Shown in pieces: positions 12,163-24,064 of a stretch of DNA of 64,000 nt (positions are counted from its first letter, which is position 1; each line of letters opens with the position of its first letter). Below the pieces are notes generated by a model. That model was given only the letters and a program-made list of their open reading frames with translations, had not been told where the DNA came from and did not search any database. The DNA is taken from assembly GCA_013339895.1 (NCBI GenBank), contig JABACO010000007.1:2286829-2350828 (forward strand), in the 5' to 3' direction. Source of the DNA: Ephydatia muelleri (Eukaryota > Porifera > Demospongiae > Spongillida > Spongillidae). The translations under genes were made by a program, and so were the position numbers.

Positions 12163-12375
12163 TTGTCAACGGTTTCAGATGTGATGGAGCATCATAGTGT
12201 GAATGAAGATGATGATGACATAGAAAGTGGAAGCACTAGTTCTTTGAATTCTGATACTGATTCGAATGACTTCTTGGTGACTGAGTATGAAAATCCGGGT
12301 CCTGACCCTGATGACCTTGGTGCCCGAGGTGGGGAAGAGAACATTACATCAGATATTTCCCATCTAATCTTTTGA
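12163..12375 (+). CDS. Unrecognised acidic 70-aa open frame
   Basis: A short frame rich in Asp, Glu and Ser (DDDDIESGSTSSLNSDTDS), reading as a disordered acidic segment. The coding bias looks better than its surroundings, but there is no homology I recognise. It may be an exon of a larger gene or chance. Confidence 0.2.
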   Translation: MSTVSDVMEHHSVNEDDDDIESGSTSSLNSDTDSNDFLVTEYENPGPDPDDLGARGGEENITSDISHLIF

Positions 12376-13090
12376 AGAGAAAAGCAGACAGGTAACACAA
12401 AAAATGTGTGCAACACATGTAACTTCAGCTCTATCACCATTACGCATGAAGCCAATCATCATTTACCAGAACATTTATTAGACAAGTGGTGAAGAAGACG
12501 AGGTACTTGAAACATGCATGCATGCATGCAGGAATTTTTAATGCATGTAAAATAACACATTTTCTTACAGCTACTAATACGACAGATTTTAACTGGAAGG
12601 CATACATCACAATTCACCTCCAGTATCAGAGCATTCAGAAAAGAAAATCCATATTGGCCTCTAGAAAAATGCAGTGATATGGTGTGTATTATACACTTTT
12701 ATGCTACGACTCACTGATATGTACCGTTAAGTACACGAGATAGAGCTCTACTTTGTAGGTGTTCAGGATGATGTGGGGAAACGGGCATCAATGACACTTT
12801 CCCAACTCAGTAAATTTATCGTGTGGCCAGAAGTAAGTGATGATTTAAAATGTTCTTTCAAGTGATTTCTCTTTCACTATGTAGATAATCACAGCTGTTA
12901 TTATGGATGCTAAGGTATGCAATAACCTGGGATGAGGCGAAAACGTGCATTTTGAACCAAACACTGCCCAAGTAGTTTTTACATGCACACATGTTTTGAT
13001 TTACATAGTGTTCTGAAAACAAAAAATTACAAGTAATTAAACTATACTTACATATACATTTGGGGTTTTATATTAAATTCCTAGGGTATA

Positions 13091-13268
13091 AAAAATAGGG
13101 CCTGGTGTCCATTGGTAATGTCCCAGCGCGCATGCGCTAGCCATTACCAGGAAAACTAGTGTACATGTCGTCCGTAGTTATTCATCTTCAAAGTATACGA
13201 GTATAACAAGTTTCTCGGTAGTGGCTAGCGCGCTAGGACCTTGCCAATGGACACCATGCCCTATTTTC
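13091..13268. mobile_element. MITE-like inverted-repeat element
   Basis: Left arm (AATAGGGCCTGGTGTCCATT...) and right arm (AATGGACACCATGCCCTATT) form imperfect inverted repeats of about 42 bp around about 90 bp. There is no coding capacity. Confidence 0.5.
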
Positions 13269-13269
13269 C

Positions 13270-14800
13270 ACCCCCGTAATTTTAATACACAACTAGTGCC
13301 TGTAGAAGAGGCTAATGCCATCTATATATGTCAGGCGCCTTGTCTGAGGGGGCGGGGCGGGAGTTACGCGATGCACTTGTGGTTTGATCGGATGAGCGCG
13401 CGCCGTATAATTTGATTATTGTTTGGAATGTGGTGCTGAGGTGAGGAATGTGGTGCCAAATTCCATGCAGTATGAACACTGCACGTAACCGGTAAGCCTT
13501 CATAAGCATGCACAGCGAGATTACATGCATGTATACGGTAATTGCTTGCACGTTGAAAAAGCAACGCGTAGGCCTACAAATGCACTGCACTAGCCAAGTC
13601 TAGAAATCCACACTAACGCACGGGCCTATGTTAGACTTGTTTTACTGGTAAGTTGTGTGCGTGCATACATTAAGATACCTTTCGGCTTTAAAGTCCAATC
13701 CAACTACGAAGTCACAACAGCTATATCATCTCGCAAACCACGCCCTCAATCCGTCGAGAAGTAATTACAAACAAGGGGAACTATCATACACTGTGGTGTA
13801 ATGCGCGGTAACTCAGTGTTATGACAACACACCATTAAAAGGACCCAACACCCCACTATTGGTGGGGTATGCTGCTAACACCCTAGCATAGTCTGCCAGC
13901 ACCCATATATGTCAGCTGAACACCCTTGTGTGTTCACTCCCTTGGCTGTAACACCCCTCAAACCTAACACCCCTCGGGCCTTTTTTTTAAACAGTGCAGC
14001 TCAGCAAAGGTTCACAGCATGCAGTCACTCTTAGAAAAGCCTACAAGTGCATATCTCTACCACACACACATGTACATGGCTCTATGTATGTATACATGTA
14101 GCTGCATGGCTACAACTTTGTCTCCCTTTCCCTCTCCCCCCCCCCCCCCCCCCCCTCGCACACTCTAATCTATGCCACAACGTATGTATTGCCAGTGTGC
14201 CCTCCTATTGCCAGGCTTGGCCTAATACATAATACCATGCCTTCCCATATGCGAACACCCTTCTCCAAAAGCCTTGTCAATGAGTGGGTGCGTGTGTGTA
14301 TGTATGTGCGTGTGCATGTAAATGTATGCGTGTGTATGAACGTGTTAACTTAACTGAAGGGCGGATTGAAAGCCGCTTGCGTTTGTCTACATGTGAATGT
14401 ATGTTTATGCGTAATCGGTACACACACAGAGTGTAATAGTAACTAAAAACGTGACTTGAGATGTTTAATTGGTCTTAGTATAAATATCTTACTAGTAGTT
14501 GAGCTGTTATTGTTATTTGCGCGTGCAAACTCCAATTAGTGAGTGTCTCAGTGCGCGACGTACCGGGCTAGATGATAAGCAGATCCACCCTCCAATCGTT
14601 TTGATCCTTGTGCAAAGATGGAGGTGAATCACGAGTCACGACCATTCAGGAGCTCGATTACTCCATTCGAATGGACAGCTCACAGATCTGATGTAAGATT
14701 TCGCGGAATTACTGTACTAATTTATTACGTCATGGTCCGCGAGACTATGCGCTGGTGCGTAGAATTGGAAACGGTATAGATTACGGAATCTATCCACCTT
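13270..14800. other. No supported gene; low-complexity patches
   Basis: Contains a C-rich homopolymer run near 14137-14156 and degenerate ACACCC repeats near 13840-13980. No gene is supported. Confidence 0.4.
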
Positions 14801-15084
14801 CCGAGAAACCGTAAATTGTGTTAAAATGCCCAGTATGCCTGCTGCGTTCTAAGAAACGCTATTATCAACGGATATGATGAAGCCACTCACTTACAGTGCG
14901 TGACTTCAGTTATCAGCCCACGCGTGTTAGTGTAGCTTGAGTAATTATATGTAGCGTCGGCTACATTGATCGTTACCACAAGAATTCGCTTATCCCGAGA
15001 GAAAAGAGGTGACGGACCGTGCAATGTGCAGATGCACTTAGACGAGAAGCATGGAAGCACATTCCTACGTTAATGGAGCCCAAC

Positions 15085-15092
15085 TATTTAAG
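15085..15092 (+). promoter_or_regulatory. TATA-like box of CAP gene A (TATTTAAG)
   Basis: TATTTAAG lies 70 bp before the ATG of CAP gene A. The same octamer lies 63 bp before the ATG in copy B (26158-26165) and at a similar distance in copy C (minus strand, 39134-39141). Conservation across three copies and canonical spacing support a core promoter role, though recent duplication alone could also explain it. Confidence 0.5.
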
Positions 15093-15154
15093 TTGAAGCA
15101 AAATAACGCCGCAGACCCATCATACACTCTCCAAAGGCGCGGGACTGACCAATA

Positions 15155-16980
15155 ATGATCTTCTTGCGGGCGGCGATTGCTCTTTCCCTCTTGGTCATCA
15201 GCAGGGCGGAAACCACGCTCAATCCTCAGCAGCTTTTGGACGCTCATTTAAATTACCGAGCTAATGTCGTTCCGCTAGCCAGCAACATGAAACCAATGGT
15301 GAGACATGCTGACTATGTGTGCAGTATACGTTCTATGTATATATACTTAATTAAAGCGACGCAGTTGAGAAATCGCTATATATAGGTTGGTAGATACTCC
15401 AAGTGCATGCTCGTCAGTATGTGCAACACTAATCCATGTACGTGTGCAATTATATAGACATGGGACTCCCAGCTAGCCGCAAAGGCCCAAGACTATGCAC
15501 AAAAATGCAACTGGGGCCACAATCCAGACAGGACCTCGCCTCTCGGAAAGACCGGAGAAAATATTTACATGACTACTGGAAGCCCGAGTGACTGCAGCGT
15601 TGCGGTAACCAGCTGGAACAACGAGAAAGATTATTATACCTACGATACAAATGTCTGCCAGACTGGAAAAGTGTGCGGGCATTACACGCAGGTAAAATCC
15701 GATCTTACTCAGTGGTCAGAATTAAAAGATACGTCACAGCAAAAAAATGCGTCGAATCAATTATTGATTTCACAACGGATTTTAAATCAATTGTTAAATC
15801 AAGGCATGATTTCACAGTAAAATCAAGTGCGCTTGATTTGCTCTTGATTTTACTGTCAAATCAATTGCGAATTAAATAATTGATTTGACGCACTGTGTAC
15901 ATTTTGTAACTTTTCGAAACTTTTTGTTGTTGTTGTTGTTGTTGTTGTTGTGATGCATCCATTTCTTCTCCCGACACAGCTGGTGTGGGCGAGCAGTAAC
16001 AAGGTGGGATGTGGGGCGTTCAGGTGCCCGAAACTGACTGGTTCAGCCTCTACAAATGCTCTTTTGGTCGTTTGCAATTACTATCCAGCGTAAGTTGAGC
16101 TTGTATTTATATATTGTGTTTGTCTAGAGTTGAACGTTAGGCCTACGCATTAATTTGTGTTATTGAAATACAATATGTTAGTTAATAACAATAATTATCG
16201 TTTACCTTATATGCATAGCAATTAATAATTAATGTAGCAAAGACCTTCTTAGGCAGACCTGTTCTGAAGCCATTTCTGTGTGTTTCTTGTGTTTGTTCCT
16301 TTTATAATTGAGCATAATTATATTACATAATCATGTTTGTCAAATTCATAATCAGTTACAAACCATATGACCTACCGTATCAACTCAATTATTACAGTTA
16401 GGTTATATTGCATTTGAGCCATTTCTTTTGTTAATAAATTCATTCAAGATCAAGAAATCACCCATATAGAATACCTAACACTTTAAATTAATTGATTTAA
16501 TTAACAATTATATGTAAATATGTAGACATTATATATACCATCCTAAACATGTTGATAGTCAGAGGAATGGGCGCGTGACCTGTGGCAGCCTTATCCCCAA
16601 GTGTATTCGTGAAGAATCTATATATATACGGGAAGAGACTTTTTAAAGCCGATCGAAGTTATGTTTTTGTTACTGCATGTGTACTGTACGTCTATTGTGA
16701 CGAAATATTTGCTATCTGTCCCTTTTGATCCAGCGGAAACATGGCTGGCATGAAGCCTTATGTAAAACAAGCGTTGGAGTTGGATTCCGAAGTCACGTGG
16801 GATGAACAGAATGGGGAGGAGTCTGAAAAGTTCAACAATGAGGAGGATGGGCTGTACATTGAAACCGACGACACGAGCTATGAAGAAGACAGAGCTAGTG
16901 AAGAAGTGATAGAAGAGATTGTGGCCGAATTGAGAAGCCGCCTTCGAGGGGCAAAGATCCGTCATCATGAACGTAACTGA
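15155..16980 (+). CDS. CAP-domain secreted protein, copy A
   Basis: I infer four exons: 15155-15298, 15458-15691, 15980-16089 and 16734-16980. They join in frame with GT-AG borders to 244 aa. The start MIFLRAAIALSLLVISRAE is a signal peptide. The CAP (SCP/PR-1/CRISP) core shows HLNYRANV, MTWDSQLAAKAQDYAQKC, GENIYM, GHYTQLVWASSNKVGCG and CNYYPAGN...GMKPY. The family is extracellular, with roles in defence, sterol binding and matrix; the role here is unknown. The last exon continues into an acidic tail of about 70 residues (TWDEQNGEESEKF...) ending in a basic RHHERN. That tail could be mistaken for a separate small gene because it has an internal ATG at 16741. PRIM1 follows 0.8 kb downstream on the same strand. 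Confidence 0.8.
15920..15952 (+). repeat. (TTG)n microsatellite in CAP gene A intron 2
   Basis: A run of TTG triplets just upstream of the exon 3 acceptor. Copies B and C have diverged versions at the same point. Confidence 0.8.
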
Positions 16981-17557
16981 AGTAAAGAAGCTGCGATGCT
17001 TAAAGCATAGTTTACTGAATAGATGATTTTGAACTACTTTATGCATGTATTGTAGTTGAATAGATGTGTTCAGCACTTTGGCACGTTTGTGATGATTTAA
17101 AATAAGTTTAGAAATCGAATTGCAAATATTGCTGGGAAACCATAATTGCAAATCATGATTATAACAGCTAGATCGTGTGAGTTTAAGACTGCACGTGTTG
17201 CATTTTATCCCCCCAGTATCTAAATTGATCAATTTAAGCAGTTTCCAGCCAATTTCTCATCTATTGCGCATTCGATCGCACTGAACGTAATTGTAGTTAC
17301 TGGTCATTCCGTGTATGGCTGGGTACCAATTTCGTCGTCGCGCGATGACGTACTACCAACAAGAACAGACTAGCTCGGCTGTAGAGGGGAAAATATATTT
17401 CGAGCGTGTTCTAAGAATCGGCAAGTATAGAATTTGTTCGGGCAGTTGCATGCGATGTATCAGTGTTTTTTAGATAGAAATAATGGCCTCAAAGGCTCAA
17501 ACATAGATACATATGGCTCAAACTATATAGAATAACGTCATCTTTGGTACATTATCT

Positions 17558-17632
17558 CTAGTAAAACCAGAGATCATATATATGATCTCTAGTTTTACCA
17601 GAGATCATATATATGATCTCTGGTTTTACTAG
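17558..17632. repeat. 75-bp dimeric palindrome upstream of PRIM1
   Basis: The whole stretch is self-complementary and built from two half-palindromes (CCAGAGATCATATATATGATCTC). It ends 137 bp before the PRIM1 ATG. The equivalent place in duplicated block B (about 29070-29110) has only short CTAGTCTTACTAA repeats, so the palindrome is specific to this copy. Confidence 0.75.
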
Positions 17633-17751
17633 CACTGTAAGTAATCCGATTGAGGAACATGCTCTGGAGAGTTATCTTCAAGCTTGGCTTCCTGTTGATA
17701 AAATGCCATCATGTGTTTTGGACCGCCATTGATTGCCTGGTTTTGAATATA

Positions 17752-17765
17752 TTTTGGCGGGAAAG
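17752..17765 (+). promoter_or_regulatory. E2F-like site at the PRIM1 start
   Basis: TTTTGGCGGGAAAG, a textbook E2F/DP consensus (TTTGGCGGGAAA), ends 4 bp before the ATG. In other animals primase and other replication genes are E2F targets in S phase. The duplicated fragment at 29.3 kb retains GGCGGGAAAG. Confidence 0.6.
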
Positions 17766-17768
17766 AAA

Positions 17769-18274
17769 ATGGAGGCGTCTGAGGCGACAGCTGTACAGGG
17801 TTATGACCCGTCGCAGCTACGAGAGTTGCTTCAAGTGTACTACACGTGGCTGTTTCCCTACGACAGATACTTCCAGTGGTTGCAGTATGGTACGAACGTA
17901 GACGAATGTTTGGGCGGGCGCGGGGAGTATCATGACGTATTGATGTTGTGTGTTTGTGCCGAGGCCCAATTTGTTACTGAAACCAATTCCATGTCAACCT
18001 CCCCTCTCGCGCAGGCGACATTGGTACGTTCTCGCACAGAGAGTTCTCCTTCACCCTTCCGGGGGACATATATGTAAGGTACAAGTCATTTGAGTCTCAG
18101 GAAGAATTCGAGAGAGAGCTGAAGAAAGACATGCCAGAGAAGATCGACATTGGGGCCGTCTTTTCAGTTCAGGTATAAAGTTGTAGGAGGAGAGGTGCTT
18201 GTGTTTGTAGTTACTTCAGGTCTCTCCTTGGACGTGGTTACACGACACATTCACATGCATCCATACTTGTACAA

Positions 18275-18335
<61 letters not shown>

Positions 18336-19687
18336 CCATCTCGTCACAAAAAGGTGCCTCCAGCAAACTTCAAGCCTGTACAAAAGGAACTAGTTTTTGA
18401 CATTGACATGACTGACTATGACGAGATACGCACTTGCTGCAAGGAGGCCAACATCTGCAACAAGTGTTGGAAGTTCATCACCGTTGCCATGAAGACAGTA
18501 GACCGAGCGTTGAGGGGTGTGTCCTCTGTGTGTGCCTTTTTGTTGTCCTGGGGTGTAATCACAGTGTACCTGTTCTCTGTCTGCCTTTCTCCTGCACATG
18601 GGGTGTTCTTTGTGTGCCATCACCCCTCCCTCCCCTCTCCCCTCTGTGGTATGTTTCATCACCCCTCCCTCCCCTCTCCCCTCTGTGGTGTGTGCCATCA
18701 CCCCTCCCTCCCCTCTGTGGTATGTGTCATCACCCCTCCCGCCCCTCTCCCCTCTGTGGTATTTGTCATTGCCCCTCCCTCCCCTCTCCCCTCTGTGGTG
18801 TGTGCCATCACCCCTCCCTCCCCTCTGTGGTATGTGTCATCACCCCTCCGGCCCCTCTGTGGTATGTGTCATCACCCCTCCCTCCCCTCTCCCCTCTGTG
18901 GTATGTGTCATTGCCCCTCCCGCCCCTCTGTGGTATGTGTCATTTCCCCTCCCTCCCCTCTTCCCTCTGTGGTATGTGTCATTGCCCCTCCCGTCCCTCT
19001 GTGGTATGTGTCATTTCCCCTCCCTCCCCTCTCCCCTCAGTGGTATGTGTCATTGCCCCTCCCTCCCCCCTATCCCCTCTCCCCTCTGTGGTGTGTGCCA
19101 TCACTTGGTGTGTGCTTTCACCCACCCACCCTCGCTCTCCCCTGTCCTCTCCACCCTTGTGCCATTCCATGGGTAGTGGTGGGCAGGTATAGGATAGCTG
19201 TGGAATTACACGACCATGCATGGTGAAGATGTGTATGAGTGTGTGACCATAATTAGGCCTAAGTAGCGCAGCATTTGGCAAGAGTATTGGTCATCCTTGT
19301 TCAATTAAGACTGCAATTTGTCCCTAAATTGATGCAACTGACCTAGCTATGTCCCTGGCTATGTGATGATATGCTTTACTAAAGCAGGTGCTTTCCCCCA
19401 TGATTGCAGAGGACTTTGGCTACAAGCACATCCTGTGGGTGTACAGCGGCCGTCGTGGCGTCCACTGCTGGGTGTGCGACAGAGAGGCGCGGTTCCTGAA
19501 CCAGGAGTCTCGTGTGGCCGTGGTGGAGTACCTGACCCTCATCAAGGGAGGGGAGCATCAGGTGCAGAAGGTGAAGCTGCCCAACCACCTCCATCCTTCC
19601 ATCAGGTTAGTACCCCCCCACTACCTCCAATTCCTCCTTCATCAGGGTAACACTTTGTTTACACGGGGGGAGATAGTGCCATTAGAG

Positions 19688-19745
<58 letters not shown>

Positions 19746-22438
19746 TGTGTGTGTGTGTGTGTGTAAAGTGCGTTTGTTTTACCAACTTCTAATAGCTTGA
19801 AGTTGCATTGCTGGGGTCACCAAGTGAACGTGGCCTAATGATTGGGGCAATCTTGAAAATCGATTCCGTACCAACAAAAAAAAAAGTTATAAGTAACATT
19901 TTGCAGACATCGTGCAGAAATAACCTGCATGGCCTTACAATGAGCAAAGCTAATCTGATCCGTCATTAATAACACGCAGATGCACAGAGTGCACCTTGTC
20001 CTCTTCCATGCTCCTCATAAGGTATTGGTAATATACTACCAGGTGTTTGCAAGTGCTATTAAATGATAGCCGCATTAGAATTAGTAAATTCAATGATTTG
20101 TACTATGTGCTAGGCTAATAATTGTACTTTTAAGTTATAAGATAAATTTATTAGCGTGTTTAATGATTTTCAGTAAAGTGCTAATTTTACCCATCAGATT
20201 ATTAAATCCATTTTATTGTGAAATTCAAACTAACTAATCGCACTTCACAAAAAAATCAAAAATCCAATAACTTGCCATTGAGGAACATTAATTGAAATCA
20301 TTGCTCAGCATATTCAAGGACTAATAACAAATGTCCATTATAAACCCTTGGTTCTTGAACATTTGGTCACGTTTCAATTGATTTTTGATTTAGTTACTTC
20401 ACCCAGGCTTGATCATAATTACGCAAACACTATTTTGTACATGTATAATAAATCTGCTGGTCAACTCATTACAGTACTGAGTTATAGAGATGTTTAAAAG
20501 CTGTGCATTCATTTGAACCACCAAACACCCACCCTTCTGGAAAGCGCGTTTGAAGTGAAATTGTTGTTACTTTAAATGCAACTGGGTTTTTTGGGGTCTG
20601 GGGACCCCACATTTTCACGTGACGTTGCTACTCCCACCTAGCTCCGCCCTCAACATCATCAAGCACGACTTTAACACTCTGATGGTGGAGCAGGACTTCC
20701 TGGGCACCCGGGACCAGTGCTCCAAGATCCTTTCCTTCTTCAAGGACGAGAAGAAAAAGCAAGAGCTCGTCGCTGAATTCGAGACGCAACGCTACTCGTC
20801 AGATACCAAGTGGTCGCGACTGGTGACAGATCTGAAGCAGCAGGAACACGTCAATGAGGTCATGTTGCAGTGGGCGTATCCCAGGCTGGACGTGAACGTA
20901 ACCAAGGGGATAAACCACCTGCTGAAGAGTCCGTTCTGCATACATCCAAAGACAGGTGGGGGCAGGGAGAGAATATGCACACACACACATATGCATGCAC
21001 ACATGCATGCACACATGCATGCACACATGCACACACACATGCACACATACGCATGCACACATACACACACATGCATGCACACATGCACACACACATGCAC
21101 ACATACACATGCAAACACACACATGCACATATACACACACATGCACACACGTGGATACATGCACAGTTGCATAAATTGCACTCTACAGTAGTAAGACCTT
21201 TTGTATTTGGATCTACATGTATATGGAACGTTCTATACGAAAATGGGTCTTGTGGATTTCATTTTATAACATAAAATTTAAATCGATATATCTTCCGAAA
21301 TATTAACGCTATCGGGTTCCTATTTTTAACACAACATACCACACCATTACTATATGTGAAAATCCATTTTGGTGTCTTACACATGCGGGGTACTGACGTT
21401 ACAAGGTCCGATACCCTGTAGGGTTCAAAACGGCCACATCTTCAGGTAGGAGTGTCCAAATCGGTTCAAAATAGGTACCTATGTAGAAGGGTCCTACCAC
21501 TATTGATTTGTTCTGTTCGTTAATTTTTGCTTTATCCGTTGTGGAGATACAAGTGTGCAAAGAAATCGCATATTTCCCGGGCGTTACGCGCCATTAACGT
21601 ATTATGAGGACGTCCTCGAAGCCAGTCGTAATATGTTCATGGCGCGTAACGCCCGGGAAATTTCTTTGCACACTTGTATCTCCACAACAGATAAAGCAAA
21701 AATTAACGAACAGAACAAATCAATAGCGGTAGGACCCTTCTACATACCTATTTTGAACCGATTTGGACACTCCTACCTGAAGATGTGGCTGTTTTGAACC
21801 CTACGGGGTATCGGACCTTGAAAATTTGGTACCCCGCATGTGTAAGACACCAAAATGGATTCTCACATATAGTAATGGTGTGGTATGTTGTGTTAAAAAT
21901 AGGAACCCGATAGCGTTAATATTTCGGAAGATATATCGATTTAAATTTTATGTTATAAAATGAAATCCACAAGACCCATTTTCGTATAGAACGTTCCATA
22001 TGTAAGTTTGATATGTTTATACATGTGTGGGTGTGTTGTTGGCATTTATGTTATTGGATACTTTGTCCATTTTTTATTTCCAGGAAGGGTGTGTGTACCG
22101 ATCGATTTCAAACACTTAGATACATTTGATCCAATGAGCGTGCCCACAGTGAGGTAATGCCTCGTGCCCAGGCCTGTTCTCATCATTTTTAGATGTCCTC
22201 ACTTTCCCAGTGACCTCTGTCAACAGCTGGAAAAGATTGAGGTCGGTGGGGAGGAGAAGTCGCGTAGACTCAGTAAGGGAAAGGGAACGGGGTGTGGTCT
22301 GTGGCACTCATAAGTGGTCATTGTTTCTTGTAACCAGTGTACATGAAGACGTCTCTGCAGCCATACATGTCTTACTTCGTGCGCTGTTTCCTGAACCCAC
22401 TGCTTCAGTCGCTGGGCACAACAGCAAGAGGAGGTTAG
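17769..22438 (+). CDS. PRIM1: DNA primase small subunit
   Basis: I infer eight exons: 17769-17889, 18015-18172, 18336-18516, 19410-19605, 20642-20955, 22084-22153, 22211-22272 and 22338-22438. They join in frame to 400 aa; animal PRIM1 is about 420. The product is the catalytic primase of the DNA polymerase alpha-primase complex and makes RNA primers in the nucleus. Visible landmarks are [18 protein letters not shown], the catalytic DIDMTDYD, a zinc-binding [20 protein letters not shown] for nucleotide binding, and the late Asp in [19 protein letters not shown]. All borders are GT-AG. The start is set by alignment of [22 protein letters not shown] with the family N-terminus. The last exon ends in GG then TAG; a GT inside that stop region (GAG|GTTAGT) could be a donor to a further exon, so the C-terminus is the least certain part. 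Introns hold microsatellites, a minisatellite and a foldback element. Confidence 0.92.
18276..18335 (+). repeat. (CA)n abutting the PRIM1 exon 3 acceptor
   Basis: An uninterrupted CA run of about 60 bp ends directly in the CAG acceptor of exon 3. There is no separate polypyrimidine tract between repeat and exon. Confidence 0.85.
18600..19100 (+). repeat. Pyrimidine-rich minisatellite in PRIM1 intron 3
   Basis: Tandem units of variable length (about 30-40 bp) of the form TGTGGTATGTGTCATCACC followed by CCTCCCTCCCCTCTCCCCTC. The long open frames in all three forward phases are artefacts of the repeat. Confidence 0.9.
19690..19765 (+). repeat. (GT)n in PRIM1 intron 4
   Basis: A GT run interrupted once by GAGT. 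The rest of intron 4, to 20641, is AT-rich with nothing recognised. Confidence 0.9.
20970..21160 (+). repeat. ACACATGC microsatellite in PRIM1 intron 5
   Basis: Alternating ACACAC and ATGCATGCACAC units start 15 bp after the exon 5 donor. Open frames on both strands are artefacts. Confidence 0.9.
21221..22001. mobile_element. 781-bp foldback element inside PRIM1 intron 5
   Basis: Two arms of about 370 bp, starting ATATGGAACGTTCTATACG and ending CGTATAGAACGTTCCATAT, are near-perfect inverted repeats around a short centre (GAGGACGTCCTCGAAG). The reading frame through the right arm (21555-21797) is incidental. A half copy (one arm plus centre) lies at 32172-32584. Exact ends and target duplication are unresolved because both flanks contain ATGT/GTA. 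Confidence 0.85.
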
Positions 22439-22439
22439 T

Positions 22440-23300
22440 GACCTCCCACCCTTCCTGCCTCCTCTCAATACCTGGGTGTGTTACTCTCTTTAGAACCAAC
22501 GATGGAGTTTTAACCCTCAACAAACAACCTCGCCGACATCTTTGTGTGCATTGCTGCGTGTCAATCAACGTGACTATGTCTGAACAAGTCTCCCATGTGT
22601 TCTCATTAATTTGCATGGCTCTCTTCAGTGCTGGTCATGTCTGACCAAGGCAATGGTGCACATGTTCATGTGATTTGGTCATATTTGAGCCTCAAATACA
22701 TGTACTGCATGTCGGGTGACTTCAAGATCACCATCCCGTCGTAATCTGTCTCAGAGTGTTTGATCCACATTATTAAATTGATTTATTTAGTTTTTTTTGC
22801 ACAGAATTTTTTCTCATGGCCATGGTTGATTGTCGTTTTGTTATTTACGATGTCTCAGACATGCCTATGCCTGCTTTTAAACGTGAAGTGTTAGCGCATT
22901 TGCAATTTATTTGGTTATGAATATTTTATCAATGGTTAATTAGGTGGGGATTCCACTAGCACTATTTTTAAATGGCGCTAATTTGCAGCGGATGGATTAC
23001 ATCACCGCTACGTGAAGGCTTTTTCGTGTGCCATGTGCTCGTCACGTGAGAGTAATTACGTGACAGTTGATGTTGCGTATTTATATAGACTACTAAGACT
23101 ACAGTAGGATGCTTTTACCGCACGAAAGGAGAGCTAAGCATTGTCAATAGCGACAGTTTTAGCTGAGACTCCACGTTTATGAAGGGCCTGTACCTGGTCT
23201 CTCCTAAGGGCTATGAGCGGGCTCACAAAGACCTACAAATTTATCGTTTTCCAAGTGAGTACAGTTCGTCATATGGCTGATTTGCGTTGGGCCCGCGCAC
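22440..23300. other. 3' flank of PRIM1; fragment of TAGTCT-family transposon
   Basis: No gene is supported. A piece matching the TAGTCT-family subterminal sequence (GCGGATGGATTACATCACC) is at about 22988-23018. Confidence 0.45.
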
Positions 23301-23305
23301 GGCTT

Positions 23306-23452
<147 letters not shown>

Positions 23453-23830
23453 TGCCTATTGAGAGACCAGGGGCTGTGGGACCACCCAACATACTGTACC
23501 TGGGGAAATGAATTGGTGACACACCCATCTGACAGAAGGGAAATAATGCCCAAATGTGTACAAAATATTAATAATCCAACATACCTTATTTAGTGGTGTG
23601 ATGCTCTGATTCTTCAACATCAGCTAGCTTGTTGCTGCCCCATTCATTCTACATGAAAGTGGTACATCATTATCCATCATGCACACGTAGCAAGTGGAGA
23701 CAAGCTGTGGGAAAGTAGTGGAAATGAATTTTTACGATGCTTTCCTAATAGTGTTGTAGCTGAAGTACCACGATCAGCAGCTATTTCCTTATTTGGGCTT
23801 TTACGCGTGCGTAATCTTCGAGCTTGAGTC

Positions 23831-24061
23831 ATGTCGATCGACGTACGTAAGTATTGTTGTGACCCGTTTAAGAAACATGGGCGCCGTATACACTGGAACC
23901 TTCGAGTTGCCTCAGCAAGACTTATAGCAGAACATCCATCTCTGTCTATACCAAGCGGAGACTTGTTGTGTGTGAACTGTCTAAATCAGTTCACACACAC
24001 CATGTCTCCACTTTATACATACAGAGATGAATGTTCTGCTATAAGTGCTGAGTCATCCTAG
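23831..24061 (+). pseudogene. Fragment of a conserved TE-associated protein (CCDPF motif)
   Basis: A 76-codon frame with YCCDPFKKHGRR, then LRVAS, then GDLLCVNCLNQF. The CCxPF...H...LCxxC arrangement matches, from memory, the N-terminal part of long hypothetical proteins that are repeated in cnidarian and sponge genomes. Only this segment is present; no continuation is evident downstream. It may be one exon or an isolated remnant. Confidence 0.35.
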
Positions 24062-24064
24062 GAG

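Noticed and set aside
16741-16980. Separate small acidic protein gene (and its paralogues at 28.3 and 36.9 kb)
   Set aside because: The exon phases, the AG acceptor just upstream and the motif GN..G.KPY show it is the last exon of the CAP genes. In copy B the ATG is ACG.
16618-17232. 204-codon minus-strand frame
   Set aside because: It lies opposite the CAP copy A last exon and is its shadow; similar shadows exist in copies B and C.
18150-19226. 358-codon forward frame and two overlapping frames
   Set aside because: They combine PRIM1 exon 3 with a CA run and a pyrimidine minisatellite in intron 3. Only 18336-18516 is coding, by PRIM1 similarity and splice phases.
21555-21797. 80-codon frame in PRIM1 intron 5
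   Set aside because: It spans the centre and right arm of the foldback element, reads similarly by symmetry, and has no similarity to any protein I know.
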